Shown: piece after piece, positions 13,128 to 26,900 of the stretch
Layout: the number at the start of each line of letters is the position of its first letter
How positions within the stretch are numbered: the stretch's first letter is position 1
Origin: Cloeon dipterum
Lineage: Eukaryota > Arthropoda > Insecta > Ephemeroptera > Baetidae
Length of the DNA stretch: 64,000 nt
Direction: 5' to 3'
Assembly: GCF_949628265.1 (NCBI RefSeq)
Contig: NC_088790.1
Span: 12,032,545 to 12,096,544 of the forward strand
The notes under the pieces: model-generated
What the model was told of the DNA's origin: nothing
The model's input: only the letters and a program-made list of their open reading frames with translations
The model's database searches: none
Made by a program: the position numbers and the translations under genes

Positions 13128-16100
13128 GCAAAATCGTTTTCGACCTTTCGGTCGACAAACCGGCCGAAAATAGATTGACCGGCGAATTAATTGGTTTGCA
13201 AAGCGGGAGTCGGTGCAAAGTGGCTCTTTAAGGCGGTGGCGCGTGCTCTCTCGTGCTGGCTCGGTTTTTTGGTTCGTTATGCAGACAAAGAGAGGCTGGC
13301 TTCCCTTGTTGGGCTCTCGAGACTTCCGGCCCCGCGGCTCCTGCTGCTTGCCGCGCCGAGGCAAATTACGGTTGCTTTTCGCACGCCTACTTTACGTATA
13401 TACTCCTTTTGCACCGCGTGCGTGCGTTTCTCAGCTCTAGCTGCCTGGCTTGAGTTATTTCTTCGTGTTCGATTGTCCACACCGACACACAACATGATTG
13501 ATCAACACCACTCGTCACCGCTGTTTGCAAATTGCAATTCACTTCCTTTTGCGACACACTCAAGGTGACTGTTTTGCATCGGGACAGTCCGAAAGAAGGA
13601 TTGCGATGACGAACTGCGGTTTTCGTAATTCTCGTCTCTCGTGTGGATAAAGAAATTTATATTATATCTAATATTTTGGTACGCTATTTATTGTTAGAAA
13701 TTATTTTGATCAAATGAATTGTTTTTTTAACATTAGTTTGTTATAAATTTAGACGTTTTTATGAAACGGTCCGAAGCAAATCAGGTTTCTAATTATAATT
13801 GGGATCTACATTAAATATATTTTTATTTTTTCGTTTTTTAAGTTAAAGAAAATTATTTTAAAAGGGGTTTTATTCGATAAAGTTCCCTTGTAGCTTTGTA
13901 AATGACAACTGACAACATGTACGATTATTAATTTTAAAATTGAAAAAGTTATCAATTTTTGTAAATAAATATTAGCTTTAAATGAGAACTTAATTAGGAC
14001 AGAAAAATTAAAAGTTATGCGCTGCGAAATACAATTTTTTACCTACAGCCGTCAACGTTTTTTTTTTGCAGGAACAAATTTTGAATGAAGCTGCAAATGG
14101 AAAAAAAGAAAAGTGGCACACGATCTTTCTGGTGCGGCTAAGTTTGAACTTCGAGGATAAATATATCGCATTTAAATTGGTAACAAATTCATAAACACCT
14201 GAACACGATAGTGTTACTTTTTTTCTAACATTATAGTGCAAAAACCGTTACTTCTGTAGTGAAATATTAAATTCATGAGTTCCTGTGAACAGAATGAATT
14301 TGAGGGATGAATACTGAAATTCAATTCACAGAATTGATCTTAAGTGGGTATATTTGACTGGGGATACTCCACGAAATTTCGAGCAAGAATTAAAAATTTG
14401 TATGATTAGCGCAGAAAAACTTATACCTGATTTTTGTTTTGCAGAGAAAAATTTTCATATTTTATAATAAGATTATCATCAATATTTTAAACACAAACAA
14501 TAATATTCAAATTCATTCAGACTTTAGCCTCACTTTCAAAAAGATCAAGTTAACTCATTCGATCGTTTTAAAAATAAAATTTATTTGGATGAATTAAAAA
14601 TAATCAAGAGAACTACGTCCCGACTTTTTACGAGCCGGAAACCAAATTAACCCTTTTCTCGCGACACGGATTCGTGATTGCTCACGAGAGTTCCGCTGCT
14701 CTCGCGGCGAGACCGAATTTTTTACGCAAACGCGCACGTTCAGTCAGAGATTCCGTGTGCGGCGTCTATTTTTAGGTTCCAATCCGTGCATGCGACACAC
14801 ACCCGCCCGTCCGTCCGACCGACCCACCGACGGAGCGCTCCTCGCCGCTCGCCTCCCGACCGCACAAAAAGTCCAGTCTGGAGTACACCCGAAATCAACT
14901 TTTAAAAGGCTCCGGGAATTGGATTTCATCAGAAATTATTTCTTGACATGCACATGTTTATAAAGGCTGAATTTCTTATTTCAATAACGATTATAACAAT
15001 CCAGCAATTAAAAATATATTGAAATTGGATCAAGAATTAGTTTTTGTTAAATTAATATCTCTACGGCTCTGAAATCACAATAATTGCTGAAAAAGCCAGA
15101 ATTTGAAAAGGATGTGACAATATAGACGTTTTTGTTGAAATGCCTGTGTAAAATAACTTGTATCTTTACATCATGATAGATTGAGGTTAATGAAACACTA
15201 GTGCAAGATGCTAAAATAATTTTTATTTTAAACTCCACCTTGCTCTCTGCGTCCTAGTTTTTAATTTGATTTTACATCGAATAAGAGAATAACGATTTTA
15301 TGGAAGATATTTGTGTTTCCTTTGCATTTCATGAAAATTGTATTTTTTAAATAAATTTTAGTGTTTGAAAAGCAAGGTTTTTATGAAGAATGAACGTTAT
15401 GTATATTTTGCTCTTAATTTCTTGCCTCTAGTTTGAACGCTACAGAATCGAACAGCCGCTGTATGTTAACGTATCATCACGCTTCCTGATTCAAGAAGAA
15501 AACATTTAAAATGTGACACAGGATCACTTTATAGTATCAATGACAAGTTCCGAAGGTTGCATTAGACCTTCGAAGATAAAAAAACTGGGTCCTCGGTGCT
15601 GAAACATTTTACTCTAGGAAAAATAATCATTAATCGATTTTTCAAATGAAGATGGGTACATAAGGGTTTTTAATTTCAAATAAAATTGCAGCAAAGCTGA
15701 AAAGCAAAGCCATTTGCTCATATTGTCAAGCGCATGCTTTTATCATCTGCGTGCACTTGCAATGCAAGAATCTAAGCAATGTTTGGGGGCTGAGTGCGGG
15801 CTGATTTGCGCCTATTTAATTATCTTGCATTAATTTATGAAATAACGAGTCCATGTGGATTTGGGAGGATTTCTAAAGCTCTCCGACTCGCTACTTGCAG
15901 GTGTGCACCTTTACAGCATGCGTGAATCAATATCACAGGACGAATGTCTTAGCATCTCAATAAAAGACCCCGGTGTGGGGGTAGTAAAACAAGTTTGCCC
16001 TTTTCTGGACAGGGATTTCTCCAATGAAGCCCGTGTGTCCATGCTATTCATTCGCGATGATATTGGGACACGGGGTTTTCGCGAGTTGTTCGCTATCAGT

Positions 16101-16347
16101 GGGTTGAAAGAGATGAACCGATAAAAAAGTTATACAAATAAAATAACCAGGATTCTGAATGAAATAAAAAAATAATTCGAGAGACACGGGTGTCTAGAAA
16201 TTTCATAATCCTGAACGTATGTATGCTCCTATCGTTTCTGCAAGCGTGATAAAAAGCGTCCGAATGTTTGCCGAGAGCAAGGATGATTGTGATTTCAGCG
16301 CTGTGAAAAGGGAAAAAAGAGACGAAAATGGAACAAACACACGGAGC

Positions 16348-16366
16348 GAGAGAGAGAGAGAGAGAG
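16348..16366. repeat. (GA)n microsatellite
   Basis: Perfect GA dinucleotide tract in noncoding DNA. Confidence 0.9.
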
Positions 16367-19300
16367 CTGGCTTGGCTTTCTTTCATCGCAGCGCCGGAAA
16401 TGTGGAAGTTGAAAAGGAAATTCGGGCAGCAAATGAAAATGGGGTGTACATGCTGTCGGCGGCGATTGTGTGCAGCCTGGTGGTCCGGAGGCGGTACTGT
16501 GTTTTCATATTCGGTGCCACTGCGACCCAGTTGCTTTGACTCGGCATTGTCTCTAATGAGACACAGCTCGCGTAGAGTGAAAATAAAAAAAACTACAGAG
16601 CTCTTGGTGACACCAGCCGCAGAGCTAGGGCCGCACCTCCGCACCTGCTGATAAGATTATCATTTACTCCGCCGAGCTGATTGATTCACGCTGTTTTTCG
16701 CTTCTCGGTGGAATTTCACTCACTGCCAGCTTGGCTTTATCTTTTAATGAACTTCTTTTTGCTCTTCATGACGTGGTCTGGAATCTTTATTAATGCTACT
16801 TTCGGTCAACACGATGGATTTTTCAACAAAAATAGAAAATTGTTAAGTTAATGGTTTAGTTTATTTATACTTTATTTAATTATTGCAAAGAAATCTATGT
16901 TTCAGCATCTACCCCAAAAATTAAGCATAATTAGGAGACTAAAAGCTGGTGGAGAATAAAATCATTCAGTTGGGAGTGGACAGTTGAAATTTTCACTGTT
17001 CATTTATTTTTATGTCCAGGGAAGGTACTTATAGTTCTAGCAGGGGATCTGAGGATCTTGATGAAAATGCTTTAACTGAATAAACAAGGCACCATTTGAA
17101 AAAAAACTACATTCAGAAACTACAGACTTTCCCAAATTTGCTGGTTTTACGGGCATTTGAATTTCGATTTTTTGAATTTTTTAGCTGTCTTAAAAACGGT
17201 CCAAAACAATGTTTGCACACCCAAATCTCAGCTTCGAATTGTCAGATTTTCAAAATCCACATATCTCTAGTGCAATCTTGATTTGCCCTAGATAGCCGAA
17301 GTAGTCTAAGGGTGTTAACTTTTCTTTTTGCCAGCCCTCTTTTTTCACCCTTAAAATCGTTAAAATTTACAAATTTTTGCTGTTTGCATCCCACTTTGCG
17401 CAGCGGAATTTAGTGTTTTTCACCCCTAAACTTCTTTATTTAATCATGGGACATGAAGATGAGTCGAGCGGTATGCAGTTTTTATAAAAGCGACTCTTGG
17501 AACCCGAGATTTAGATTACATATTGTTTTACATTGTGCCAGTCTTCGGAAAAAAAACCCAAATTTTACTATTAGATTTACAACACTGCACACCGTTCAAC
17601 ACGTAATGGATAAATATTAAGTTGAAGCAGTCAAAGAGATTTTTAATCAGATCAGAAATTAGTGAACTACTCTGAATGATAAGCAAATTAATGAATGAAG
17701 TCATGTATGTGAGCAAACATCTAAACTTTTGTGAATTGCTGTCCTTTTTTATTCCACAATCTGTTAGTAGGAGGGTGGACTAAGTTTTGCGTAAAATGAT
17801 TAACAAGCAAATGCCATAGATTGGACAAAAAAGAGGAATAAATTCATGTTGGCAGAGATACTATTCAATAGAAACCCAAATACTTATGATTTTTTTAAAG
17901 CCTGTAAAAATATGTAACAACTGCTAGTTAAAAAAACTACCAAATTATTACGAATTTAATTTTATTTATTACAAACCTTTGCTTTAAAATTACAAGAATT
18001 ACATTTATTAAAATTCGGACGATCTAATTAAATGATAAATAATTTTTTATAAGGTATGTGAAATCGTCTAATAAAGAATTTGTTGCTACCACAGGCAATG
18101 TATTATCGATTTCTGGTTTATTTTATGTGTCTTAAATGGACTATGTAACTAAAAAAAAGTGTCGGTCTAATTGAAACAGAGTTATTCGATTGTTAGCTAC
18201 TTTCGAAGCACGAATATCGGTTAGTATACTAATTCGGCGCCGGCATCGAGACGAATCAGGCTGGCGTCTCCAAATTTTTCGCACGCCAATCAGCCGAGTT
18301 TGGAACGCGAACTGGGTCAATTAAAAATGAAGAACGGCGCGTGGCGAGCGCGTGAGAGTCTTTTTCATTAACGCGCGCACAAGACTTTCGTGTCGGCAAA
18401 TAAATATGTACGAAATTCTCATAAAAACATTCTCATTCTTGGTTTCAGTTTTGTTTTACACGCTTTCTCTCGTTTCCGATCGTTGTTTCATTGTTCAATT
18501 TTGCTGGAAAAGCAGACGCGCGCGGCGAGCAAAAAGCAGGGAGATGTATGAGAGGCGTGTGCGCGATTTCACGATTGTACATAAATATTTCTGGCTGCGG
18601 CGAGAAGAAGTAGTGACCTTTTATTTTCCATCATGTGACACACTCGCGAGTTATTTTCGTTTTGTTTACACACGCTGAGAGACTGCGAGAGGACTTGGAA
18701 ATTCAAATCTCGCCACCGGCTGTGCACAGAGTGAAATTATACATTTTACCCTGTTCCTCTCCGCTTAGAAAAGATTCAGCTTGAACAATTCAATGCGAGC
18801 GGATAATTAAATTGGATTTTACTACTAACAGACCACAAACTAGCGAAAACATTTAATTATTGTAGAATTCCGGGGCCTAAGAGACAAGTTCTTCAAATTC
18901 AAAATCACTGAATTGAATGTTTTGAACCAAAATTCTCTTAGATGAGGTTGAAAATCCCGCGTTTTCTCAGTTTTTGTTTTTTAATATTATTTATTTGGCC
19001 AATTATTTTTCCATTAAAAATTAGAGCAAAATTCAGTCCCTAGATGTTTTTTTAATGGAGGGGTTTGAAATCTGGAATAATTTTACTTCTATAGAACAAA
19101 TACAATTTTTGGAAATATATCTTAAATTTCATTTTTGGTTTAATATTTTTCTCTTGTTGGGGTTAAAATTTTTAAGTCAATATGTCAATTCAAATTGCAT
19201 TATTGCTCTCTAAAAACCTTTGGCTTTAGTAAATTTGAAAGGAATAGTCAGCAAAAACCAAGCTAAATTTATAATTTTCTTAGGTTTAGTGATCGTTTCG

Positions 19301-19425
19301 AAATTGATATCAGATATAGCCTTGTATAAATTTTCCATTTTCTAGCTCTGCCTATTTTAAATTTGAAAATCAACTCCATAAAAATAATTGCAACATTTTT
19401 TAAAGAAATAAAATTCGTGGCTCAC

Positions 19426-19830
19426 CCTGTTTGGAGAACAGGTGTCGTGGGTCACGTGAGGTCAGCGGGGCAGGTCATGGTGGTGGTGTCGGCAAGGGTC
19501 ATGCCCTTCGGCTGGCCGACAATGCTCGTTGGGAACGCGACGAAGCCAAGACTGACTGAGCGACACACAGCGAACAGCGAGCGCCTGCCTCTCGACTCAC
19601 CGCCGCTGCTTTTGGCACGCGCGCGCGCTTCCGCCTCGATCTCCCGTCCGACGCTGCTGACTCGCTCGCACACGCCAAAATTACACCACTCGCGGCTGCC
19701 GCAGCTTAATCGGACGGCAACCAGGTGGAGCACCTTCCTTCCCACTCGAGATTGAATGCCGGTGCCAGCGGAGAGAAGGCTCGGAATGGGAACACGCGTG
19801 GGGAACGGCCGGAACAGGGCTGATCGAGCG
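19426..19830 (-). promoter_or_regulatory. candidate first exon/promoter of the RhoGAP gene
   Basis: GC-rich block in AT-rich surroundings. On the minus strand it ends in a good splice donor (CAGG|GTGAGC) at 19425. If transcribed it would be a 5' untranslated exon joined to the acceptor in front of 12175. The transcription start is not visible; the upper limit is only where base composition changes. Confidence 0.3.
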
Positions 19831-21091
19831 GAACTGCGTATTTGCGCTTGGTGCTGCAAGATTTTACCGAGTTTTGAATCTTGTTGTACACAACTATGGC
19901 ATATTGTTTGTGAAATATATATTGTTCCTGACCTTTCACTCATATTTTTGAGGTGTTTTCTTTTTAATGAATGATGTGATTTTATTTTACGATTAATTGA
20001 GAATTGAAAATGATAAATATTTTTATTTAATAATTATGAAAATCATCACTTTCTTGCCATTCTAAAATATGTTTTTTAAAATCAAAATACTCGCACCTAT
20101 ACTAGGGAAGGCATTCACATGCAACACAAACTTATATGAGAAATTACAAAATCTAGTAAAATAATTAAATTCCTGAACAAATCCAGCAAGCACTACAATG
20201 AACGCATGAACGGAAAAATGGACCCTTCTTAATGCCAGCACCCTGACTAGAACAGACTGTTTCGGGTAATGAACCCAAATCAGCTTGACTTTTGTGCCTT
20301 TCCATGGTAATTGCGAGTTAATTCGAACTGATTTTGATTGAAATATATATTTTTAATTTTTATTAACTCTCGATCTGGCATCAAATTTGAATGTTAACCT
20401 GCTGATACGCTATAAAATTAATTTAAATAAAATACTTTGAATTGAGCTGAACAGCCGAAACCACTTGAATTTCAGTTCAAATTTTAATTTAAAAATATGC
20501 GCCGGCAAATTGAATCTGTGATTAATCGTTTTAGTACTATGCAAGATGTTTATTTCAATTTCTTGCTATAATTTTTTTATTTTTAATACCATTTAAGTAT
20601 GGGTCAGACACTTTGCAATTATTTTTTGCAATTTATTTTTTAATCTTTTCGTACAAAAAATTAAATGAAAATGAAAACATTCTTGCGTCTTTTTAGGTAC
20701 CATAAATCCTATTTCTTACAGTTTTACAATTCAGAACATTTACTCACAGTGAATTTGATTGGATATCATTATTGGTAAATGGGTTTCTCTCTAGTATAAA
20801 CTCAAAACCATTCCAGGGTGCAGATACTTGAAAATTTTACTTTTTGCCTCTCTCTTACCTAGCGATCTGTTGTAAAATTAGAATAGTTACCCTCAAACTT
20901 TTTTTAAAAGGTTGCGGATTCCATGCAATTAAGTTTAAAATAATTATCACGAAAAATTGGATGGCGATGACGCATATTTTAAAGGGAAGCATGCGATTGC
21001 AGTGGAAAACAGGAAATTTGATCAGTATGTGCTGGCGGAAAAGCGCCAATAATCGGAGGCACAGAGGCTGCAGTCTACATAATGATATCTG

Positions 21092-22934
21092 ATGGACACA
21101 AAAGCTGCTGCATCGCTGTTGGTATTTCTGACCGCCTTAATTACGATTGCATCTTGCGATAATGTAAAATCAATCATTAGACACCTGTGATCCGCGATTT
21201 TCTTGATTTTTCGTTAATTAGTGCGTTGTTGGAGAACGGAAATTGAATTTAAGGCGAGGGATTGACAAGCTAAACAAACTAGTCAACAAATATCTCTGTG
21301 AGGATGCAAGTCTGAAAATTGATGATATCGGCGGAGCAGAAACAAAAAATATTGATGCTAAAGCAGAACAACCTCTAGGATTTCACGGTTTAGTTACTTT
21401 TAGCGAGTCCTCATTAACTAAACATCTTTTTTCGTCTATAGATAATTGTTGTGAAAAAGGAACGGTTAATAAATATTTTTTAAATTGCTGGATTCGAAGT
21501 GTCGAGTGAGCATTGCCTGAAGTCTTTCAAAATTATTGCTATATATCGTTTATTTTCAGTTTTAATGAAAATTTTACCTACAAAGACATCAATGTGGACC
21601 TATGCACACACGCCACTCTCCTCCACTTCTTCCGTTTCGTAGGAAATGACTCAGATCTGCAAATCCAAGAAAATCGATTTGAGAGTACTTAAATCCTTAA
21701 CTGTAGATCATAATAACTAATTCTCTTTCACACAAGATTTTCAACCTCTGGTCAAGATGTTCAAATCCAAATGCAAGCCAGTAATTTTAGCCGTTGGTTT
21801 AGACCCAGACGGGCTATCTGCTGCGAGGTTCAGCGCGATCGCATCAAAGGAGGAGTCGCGGAATGTGTTTGTGAACTTGGTCATACAAGTGATTGAAAAT
21901 TACAACCTGGATGGACTCTTGCTCAATTGGCAATATCCGGTTTTTTGGGATGCATGCTCTGAATCTTATTTATTTAACTCATTGATATAATTATAATTTT
22001 AATTTTTTCAGAATAATTTAATTGGCAAGCGTTCCCCGTTTGATGGCGCAAATTATGTACAACTTGCAGAAAATCTATCTAAAAAATTGAAAGCAAAAAA
22101 TAAAATACTACAAGGATTATCCACTAATGATGCAGCATTCAATATGTGTAAATGCGCAACAAATGTTTAGTGATATATTTCTGAATTAATCATTTGCAGA
22201 CTTTGACTTCAAAAAATTGGATAGAATTATTGATTACTGGTTGCTGCCTGCCTACCACTTTGAAGGCCCTTGGTCCGTGATGACAGCAATCTCGTCTTCT
22301 TACCTCCGAGCAGTAAGATTTTTTCCTAAACTAATCATTCAAAATATTGATTATTTTCTTTAGGATCTTATGGTATTAAATCACTTGAAGATACTTCCGC
22401 CCGATAAAATCTTACTTGGGATACCCACGTATTACTTGCCAGTTGTTGTGGACTCGACAGTCAAGAAAATTCGTCTCAGCTCCCGTCTGAAGGTAAACTT
22501 CACACCAAATCAGCAGCTTTCCACTTTTCGTCAGGTAACACACCATCAAAATGAAGAAGTCGTAATTTTAAATTTGCAATTTCGCTCTCAGCTCTGTGAG
22601 CAGGCTGCTAAAGGTGGATTGACCGTCGTCCACAATGAAAGTAGCACCGTGAATTCGTATGCATTTCTTAAGAACGATTTTGTTTCTTTCGAATCATCGA
22701 TTTCCGCAGTCAACAAAGTAGCACGTACATGTTTTTATTCTCCTATGTTAAATCAACACCATGGTTTTGTAGATGAGGCTGGTTTTCGAAAAGAATTTGG
22801 CAGGAACGTTTGTTGCTTCAATTACTACCGACGACTACGATGGCAAGGCTTGTAACTGCGGGAATTTCCATATTCTGAGGTCAATTAATAACGCACTCAG
22901 AGGATCTGTTAGCGAGGTCAAAACATGTCCTTAA
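21092..22934 (+). CDS. secreted chitinase-like protein (GH18), catalytically dead
   Basis: Exons 21092-21163, 21222-21505, 21560-21684, 21737-21939, 22012-22147, 22200-22312, 22364-22534, 22592-22717, 22773-22934; 463 residues, all phases agreeing. Exon 1 encodes a signal peptide (MDTKAAASLLVFLTALITIA). About 95 residues with cysteines and no obvious domain follow. A GH18 TIM barrel comes next: strand 1 with DINVDLCTH, strand 3 KPVILAVGL, strand 4 DGLLLNWQYP, strand 6 DKILLGIPTYY, and a late VASITTDDYDG. The catalytic motif DGxDxDWE is changed to DGLLLNWQ, so the acid/base Glu is Gln and two Asp are lost. Glu-to-Gln also occurs in insect imaginal disc growth factors, which are noncatalytic secreted signalling/matrix proteins. 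Chitin hydrolysis is therefore unlikely; sugar binding or signalling is possible. An AATAAA lies at 23011. The family is clear; an IDGF orthologue call is not justified. Confidence 0.83.
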
Positions 22935-23010
22935 TCTAAAGTTCTTTCTTTTCATTAAATCATTCCAAACGGTCACCCACTATTATCTATGAAAATATCG
23001 ATTGAGCATG

Positions 23011-23016
23011 AATAAA
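23011..23016 (+). terminator. polyadenylation signal of the chitinase-like gene
   Basis: AATAAA 77 bases after the stop codon, on the coding strand. Confidence 0.6.
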
Positions 23017-23923
23017 TACATTTTAATATGTTCAGCCCAGGATAACATAAAAATTCCTATCTCAAGATAAATGATTTGAACTTAAAATTTGTTAGAGAGC
23101 GCTTAGAGCCTAATTTTATGATCATTATTTGAAAAGAAGAAAACTTATGAAAAATTTGTATCAATTTTTCTATCAGAATAAAATGTTGAATGAAATTCAT
23201 CTGAGTGTATAGTCTATTTTCCCCATCACTTTACATCCATCATTTACAATACAATTGTGTGCCTTGGATTTTAAATACAACAATTTTTGTTAAATATAGT
23301 TCAGCAAAATAGAACAAATTTTTTTGAATCATTAAATAAAGTACAAAATTGTTTATTAAAAATAATGTGAATTTCGACAAAACATCAGAAAACACTTATT
23401 TAAAAAGAAAAATATATTTTGTTTTATTTTAATTTCAACGCAGGTAAGAATTTAAAACTCACACGCGCCGACTAGATTTTCCCCATAATTTGATGCCATC
23501 AAAGTAAACGGCATTTAAATTGAATGTAAACAAATTTAAGTAGCACATCTTAAGTTAAACCCTCGTGGTAAATAGACGATTCTGATTTTTCTGTTTAAAT
23601 AAATTTTACCCAAAAGTATAAGAAATTGAAAATTCCTCCAAATATTTTATAAGATTAATCCATTGCACATTGCACCTGGATGAGAACCCTTCCAGATTAA
23701 TATTGTTGCATCAAACACGCGCTGCTGTTCGTTTATGATTATGGACCTTTCTTTACATAACATACGATTGCCACCTGCCACTCAGCTTTAGTGTGCGTGT
23801 GTTATTAATTTCCTGCAAGAGTATACGTGCGCTTCCCCTTCCATTGTCTGGCTTGGGCTGAGGATGCGGCTCTCTCGTCCAAGTCGCGGCAGTGTGTGGC
23901 AGCCGGCCGAGTGAGCAACTCAC

Positions 23924-23947
23924 CTGGCCAGACCCTGAAGGTCGCAC
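23924..23947 (-). other. candidate 24-base microexon
   Basis: On the minus strand a strong acceptor (TTTGTTTTTCAG) and a near-consensus donor (CCAG|GTGAGT) enclose exactly 24 bases, an in-frame length. It could be an upstream alternative exon of the RhoGAP gene, which would place the chitinase-like gene inside a RhoGAP intron. No other support. Confidence 0.3.
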
Positions 23948-26900
23948 CTGAAAAACAAACCGAGGCACGGATGGGCAGCATTAATTTTTCATCTCTTCTC
24001 CGCTGAAATCCATCACAGCATTCAAGAAAACTACTAATTCAAAGGTAAAAATTTAATTTTCGAAATTTTAAAACATTTCAAGTGGATTCAATTGTTTGTC
24101 GGTTATCTTTTCGTTTCCGTTTCAAGTATGTGCAAATTCACTGTTGTTGTGATGCAACGCAGACACAGAAATTATGATAATTTAGTGTTGGAATTCCTCC
24201 TCCTTCACGCTTCTGTACACTCGCAGACGATGCTTTGTGGCGGCGAGATGCAATAAAAATAATAATTTGTGCCTCTTGGGAAGAGATGGAAGAGAAGAGA
24301 CACGCAATTCGATTTCTTCTCCAGCCGTTCTTTTATAGTTATTATACAATTTTGGAGAAAACAGCATTTCAACCTTTGGCCCAGAATTATAAACAGCCGG
24401 AAGACGTAATCAAAGAGATATAATACCTACTACACGAAACTCTTTTTTAATTATTTTGACATTGACTTGCGAGATTGATTATATAAACATCACTGCATGG
24501 TGTGAAGATTTTGTTTGTTTCCATACGACAAATTTGTTCCGCTGCGTAATAAAATTACAAAAGGCTTGAGGTGCTATAAAAAATTAATTTAATAATAGAG
24601 TTTCTCGTAGGTGGAACTTTGTTAGCGATTGGTTTACTTAATTTTTAAAATGTATTAATTTCAAAAAATTTTTCAATGGCTCAGCTCTGCACGAATTACT
24701 TAAATTTCCAAGGAGAAAACATAAAAAATGCGCTTCAATTCTGAATCCACGCAGGGCTGAACCTTTCGATAATTTTGATACCTGTGAATTTCTCTCGTCT
24801 TTTTATTTTAATTTGAAATTTTCACTAGTGCAGTTTTTCGTTAACCTCTTTTAAGAATTGTTTCTGTAAATCCATCTCTGTATGTTCGATTTACGACACC
24901 ATTTTCTTGATGGATGAAAACCATAAAGCATCTTTAAACTCGGGTTTATGACAGGAATTTCACTGCTCTTCTCATACAGCATAATTTGCTCGAAGCAATC
25001 GATCTTTCCTGTCCATTGATCCGCTCGCAGCACGCACGCTCCTTTTCCCACGGCCGTTTTCGCGGAAATATGACTACAAAACTCTTGTTAATCGCATAAC
25101 AAACCGCTTAATTGCATTAGCCAAATGCAAACAATTTGCACGTCCACTGTTTGTGACGGTAAAATAGTGCTCGCGTGTCAAGCTAGAATTAATATTGGCT
25201 TGAACACAGTAGTTTAGTTTTCAAAACTTATTTATTCTGGGACGATATAAAAATTTAATATCCAACTGTATTTTTTGTTGTTTGAGGCTTTAAAACTACT
25301 TGACATTTGCGTCTTGGTATGCGGGTGATTGAGTGCGTCTTTTGGCGTGTGATTCTTCGCGCTGCTGGTTGTTTTTGTGATTGTGCATCGTGTGTGTAGG
25401 CGAGACGAATCAAAGCCACACAATAGGAGACCCACCAAGCAAATTTAACTCTTTAATTTCAAGGCAATAGAAGAAAAAGAAATTCTGCATTTTACGCGTA
25501 TCGCAGCACACTAATCCGCTATACTACTGTTACGTCGTTCGTAGGGGAATTTAATTGATTCGATTTCTCTGGAATAACTGCAACGCAATGTAGTTAGAAT
25601 AATTACATTGCAAACTTTTTTACAAATAAATTATTTTTCGTTTGGTTTAAAATATTTATCTAGCATTTGACAAAATAAATTTATTTTGTATGCTTTTTAA
25701 TATTTAGTTTTTAAAAATTGCTCTGCTCTATTTTCAACCACAAATAAAATGGGCATCAATTAGGTTTCAAATGGTGTAGATATCGCAGTTTTAAATCAAA
25801 ATATTAACTTGGACAGTCCTAGTAGTGTGTACGTTATAATTTTAATAAAGTTCAATAAAGTACACTTGAATTGCAGTGTTTTGTGGTTGACGGATTTCCA
25901 CCTCTATAAAATTTAATTCCTAAAAACCTTTCTAAAATTAATACAAATTCAATTCAGAATAATTGGCAAATATCTGACATTTTTTGAACGTGAAGCGTAG
26001 CCCAAAAATTGTAAGAAAATGAATCACTGAGTGGGTAAACTGGTCGCGATGCAACGGTACGTGTCCACTTGTAACGCCCACCACGTGTTGTGCTTATGTC
26101 ATAATATTATTGCACTCGATCTGCTCGTCGTTAAATTGCACCGTGCATGTAACTATACGTGTATACGCACACCTGTTGCGTGATTACGCTCTCCGAAAAT
26201 CGTACGGTTTTCTTGCTCGCGCGTGAGCAGTTAGAAAAACGGACTAGCTGCAGCAGCTATCCTCTCCGTATATAATATGCGCTTAAATCGCCATTTCATC
26301 GCCGAGATTATGGTTTACTAAACGATGCAGCGCATTTCCTGCTTTACTTTTCCAGTAGATATGACCAAATGCGTAATTGGGAATTTTCTTACTGTAAATC
26401 TGTGTCGATTTATAGGAACACTTCAGGTACCGTTTTTCATTCTTAAGGAATAATCTCTATTTTTGCAGAATTTTAAATTTGGTCTAAAACTAAACCATAT
26501 TATGTTAAATTAAACAAATATATGTATTTTGATCGCTTAAAGATTGATCGATCCATCATTATTGACATTTTTTTACAAATAATTTGCTTTCTTAAAAACG
26601 AAATAAAATTTTATAAAAGAAAAAAATTGTACAATTATTTTCTTGATGTTTTTTTTTAATCCTGTGCTATCTGTGTAAATCAAGTGAATTCAAGTGCGTT
26701 TAAGAAGAAAATTGAAGAAGCAATAATCTCAAGCTACCATTGATCATATTACTTCCTTCCAAATGTTGTTCCTACATAATTGTCTCATTACTTTATGGAT
26801 GTGTGCTGATTTGGGGCAGAGTTGCCCTGTCAGCCCATAATAAACTTAATTTTAAAACTAAATCTTCCACTTGTTGAAACTCTCATTCCGAGAAAACAAG

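Larger units (their letters stand above)
12176..21091. other. long noncoding stretch upstream of the RhoGAP gene
   Basis: No reading frame here looks like a real protein-coding exon. GC-rich, promoter-like patches occur at about 13140-13560, 14690-14900, 18230-18380 and 19440-19830. They are plausible transcription starts or untranslated first exons for the minus-strand RhoGAP gene, whose first coding exon begins right after an acceptor. A diverged interspersed repeat may lie near 17220-17530. The rest is AT-rich DNA. Confidence 0.5.

Noticed and set aside
15548-15575. Short inverted repeat (CGAAGGT..ACCTTCG)
   Set aside because: Only about seven paired bases; too short to call a hairpin gene or element.
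15855-16124. 89-codon plus-strand open frame
   Set aside because: It starts at GTG, not ATG, has no splice signals or recognisable domain, and lies in AT-rich noncoding DNA.
19363-19943. Overlapping open frames on both strands
   Set aside because: Low-complexity, GC-driven frames in a probable 5' UTR or promoter; no protein features.
22773-22934. Frameshift in the chitinase-like gene
   Set aside because: A 55-base intron (22718-22772) explains the frame change and restores the conserved GH18 ending.
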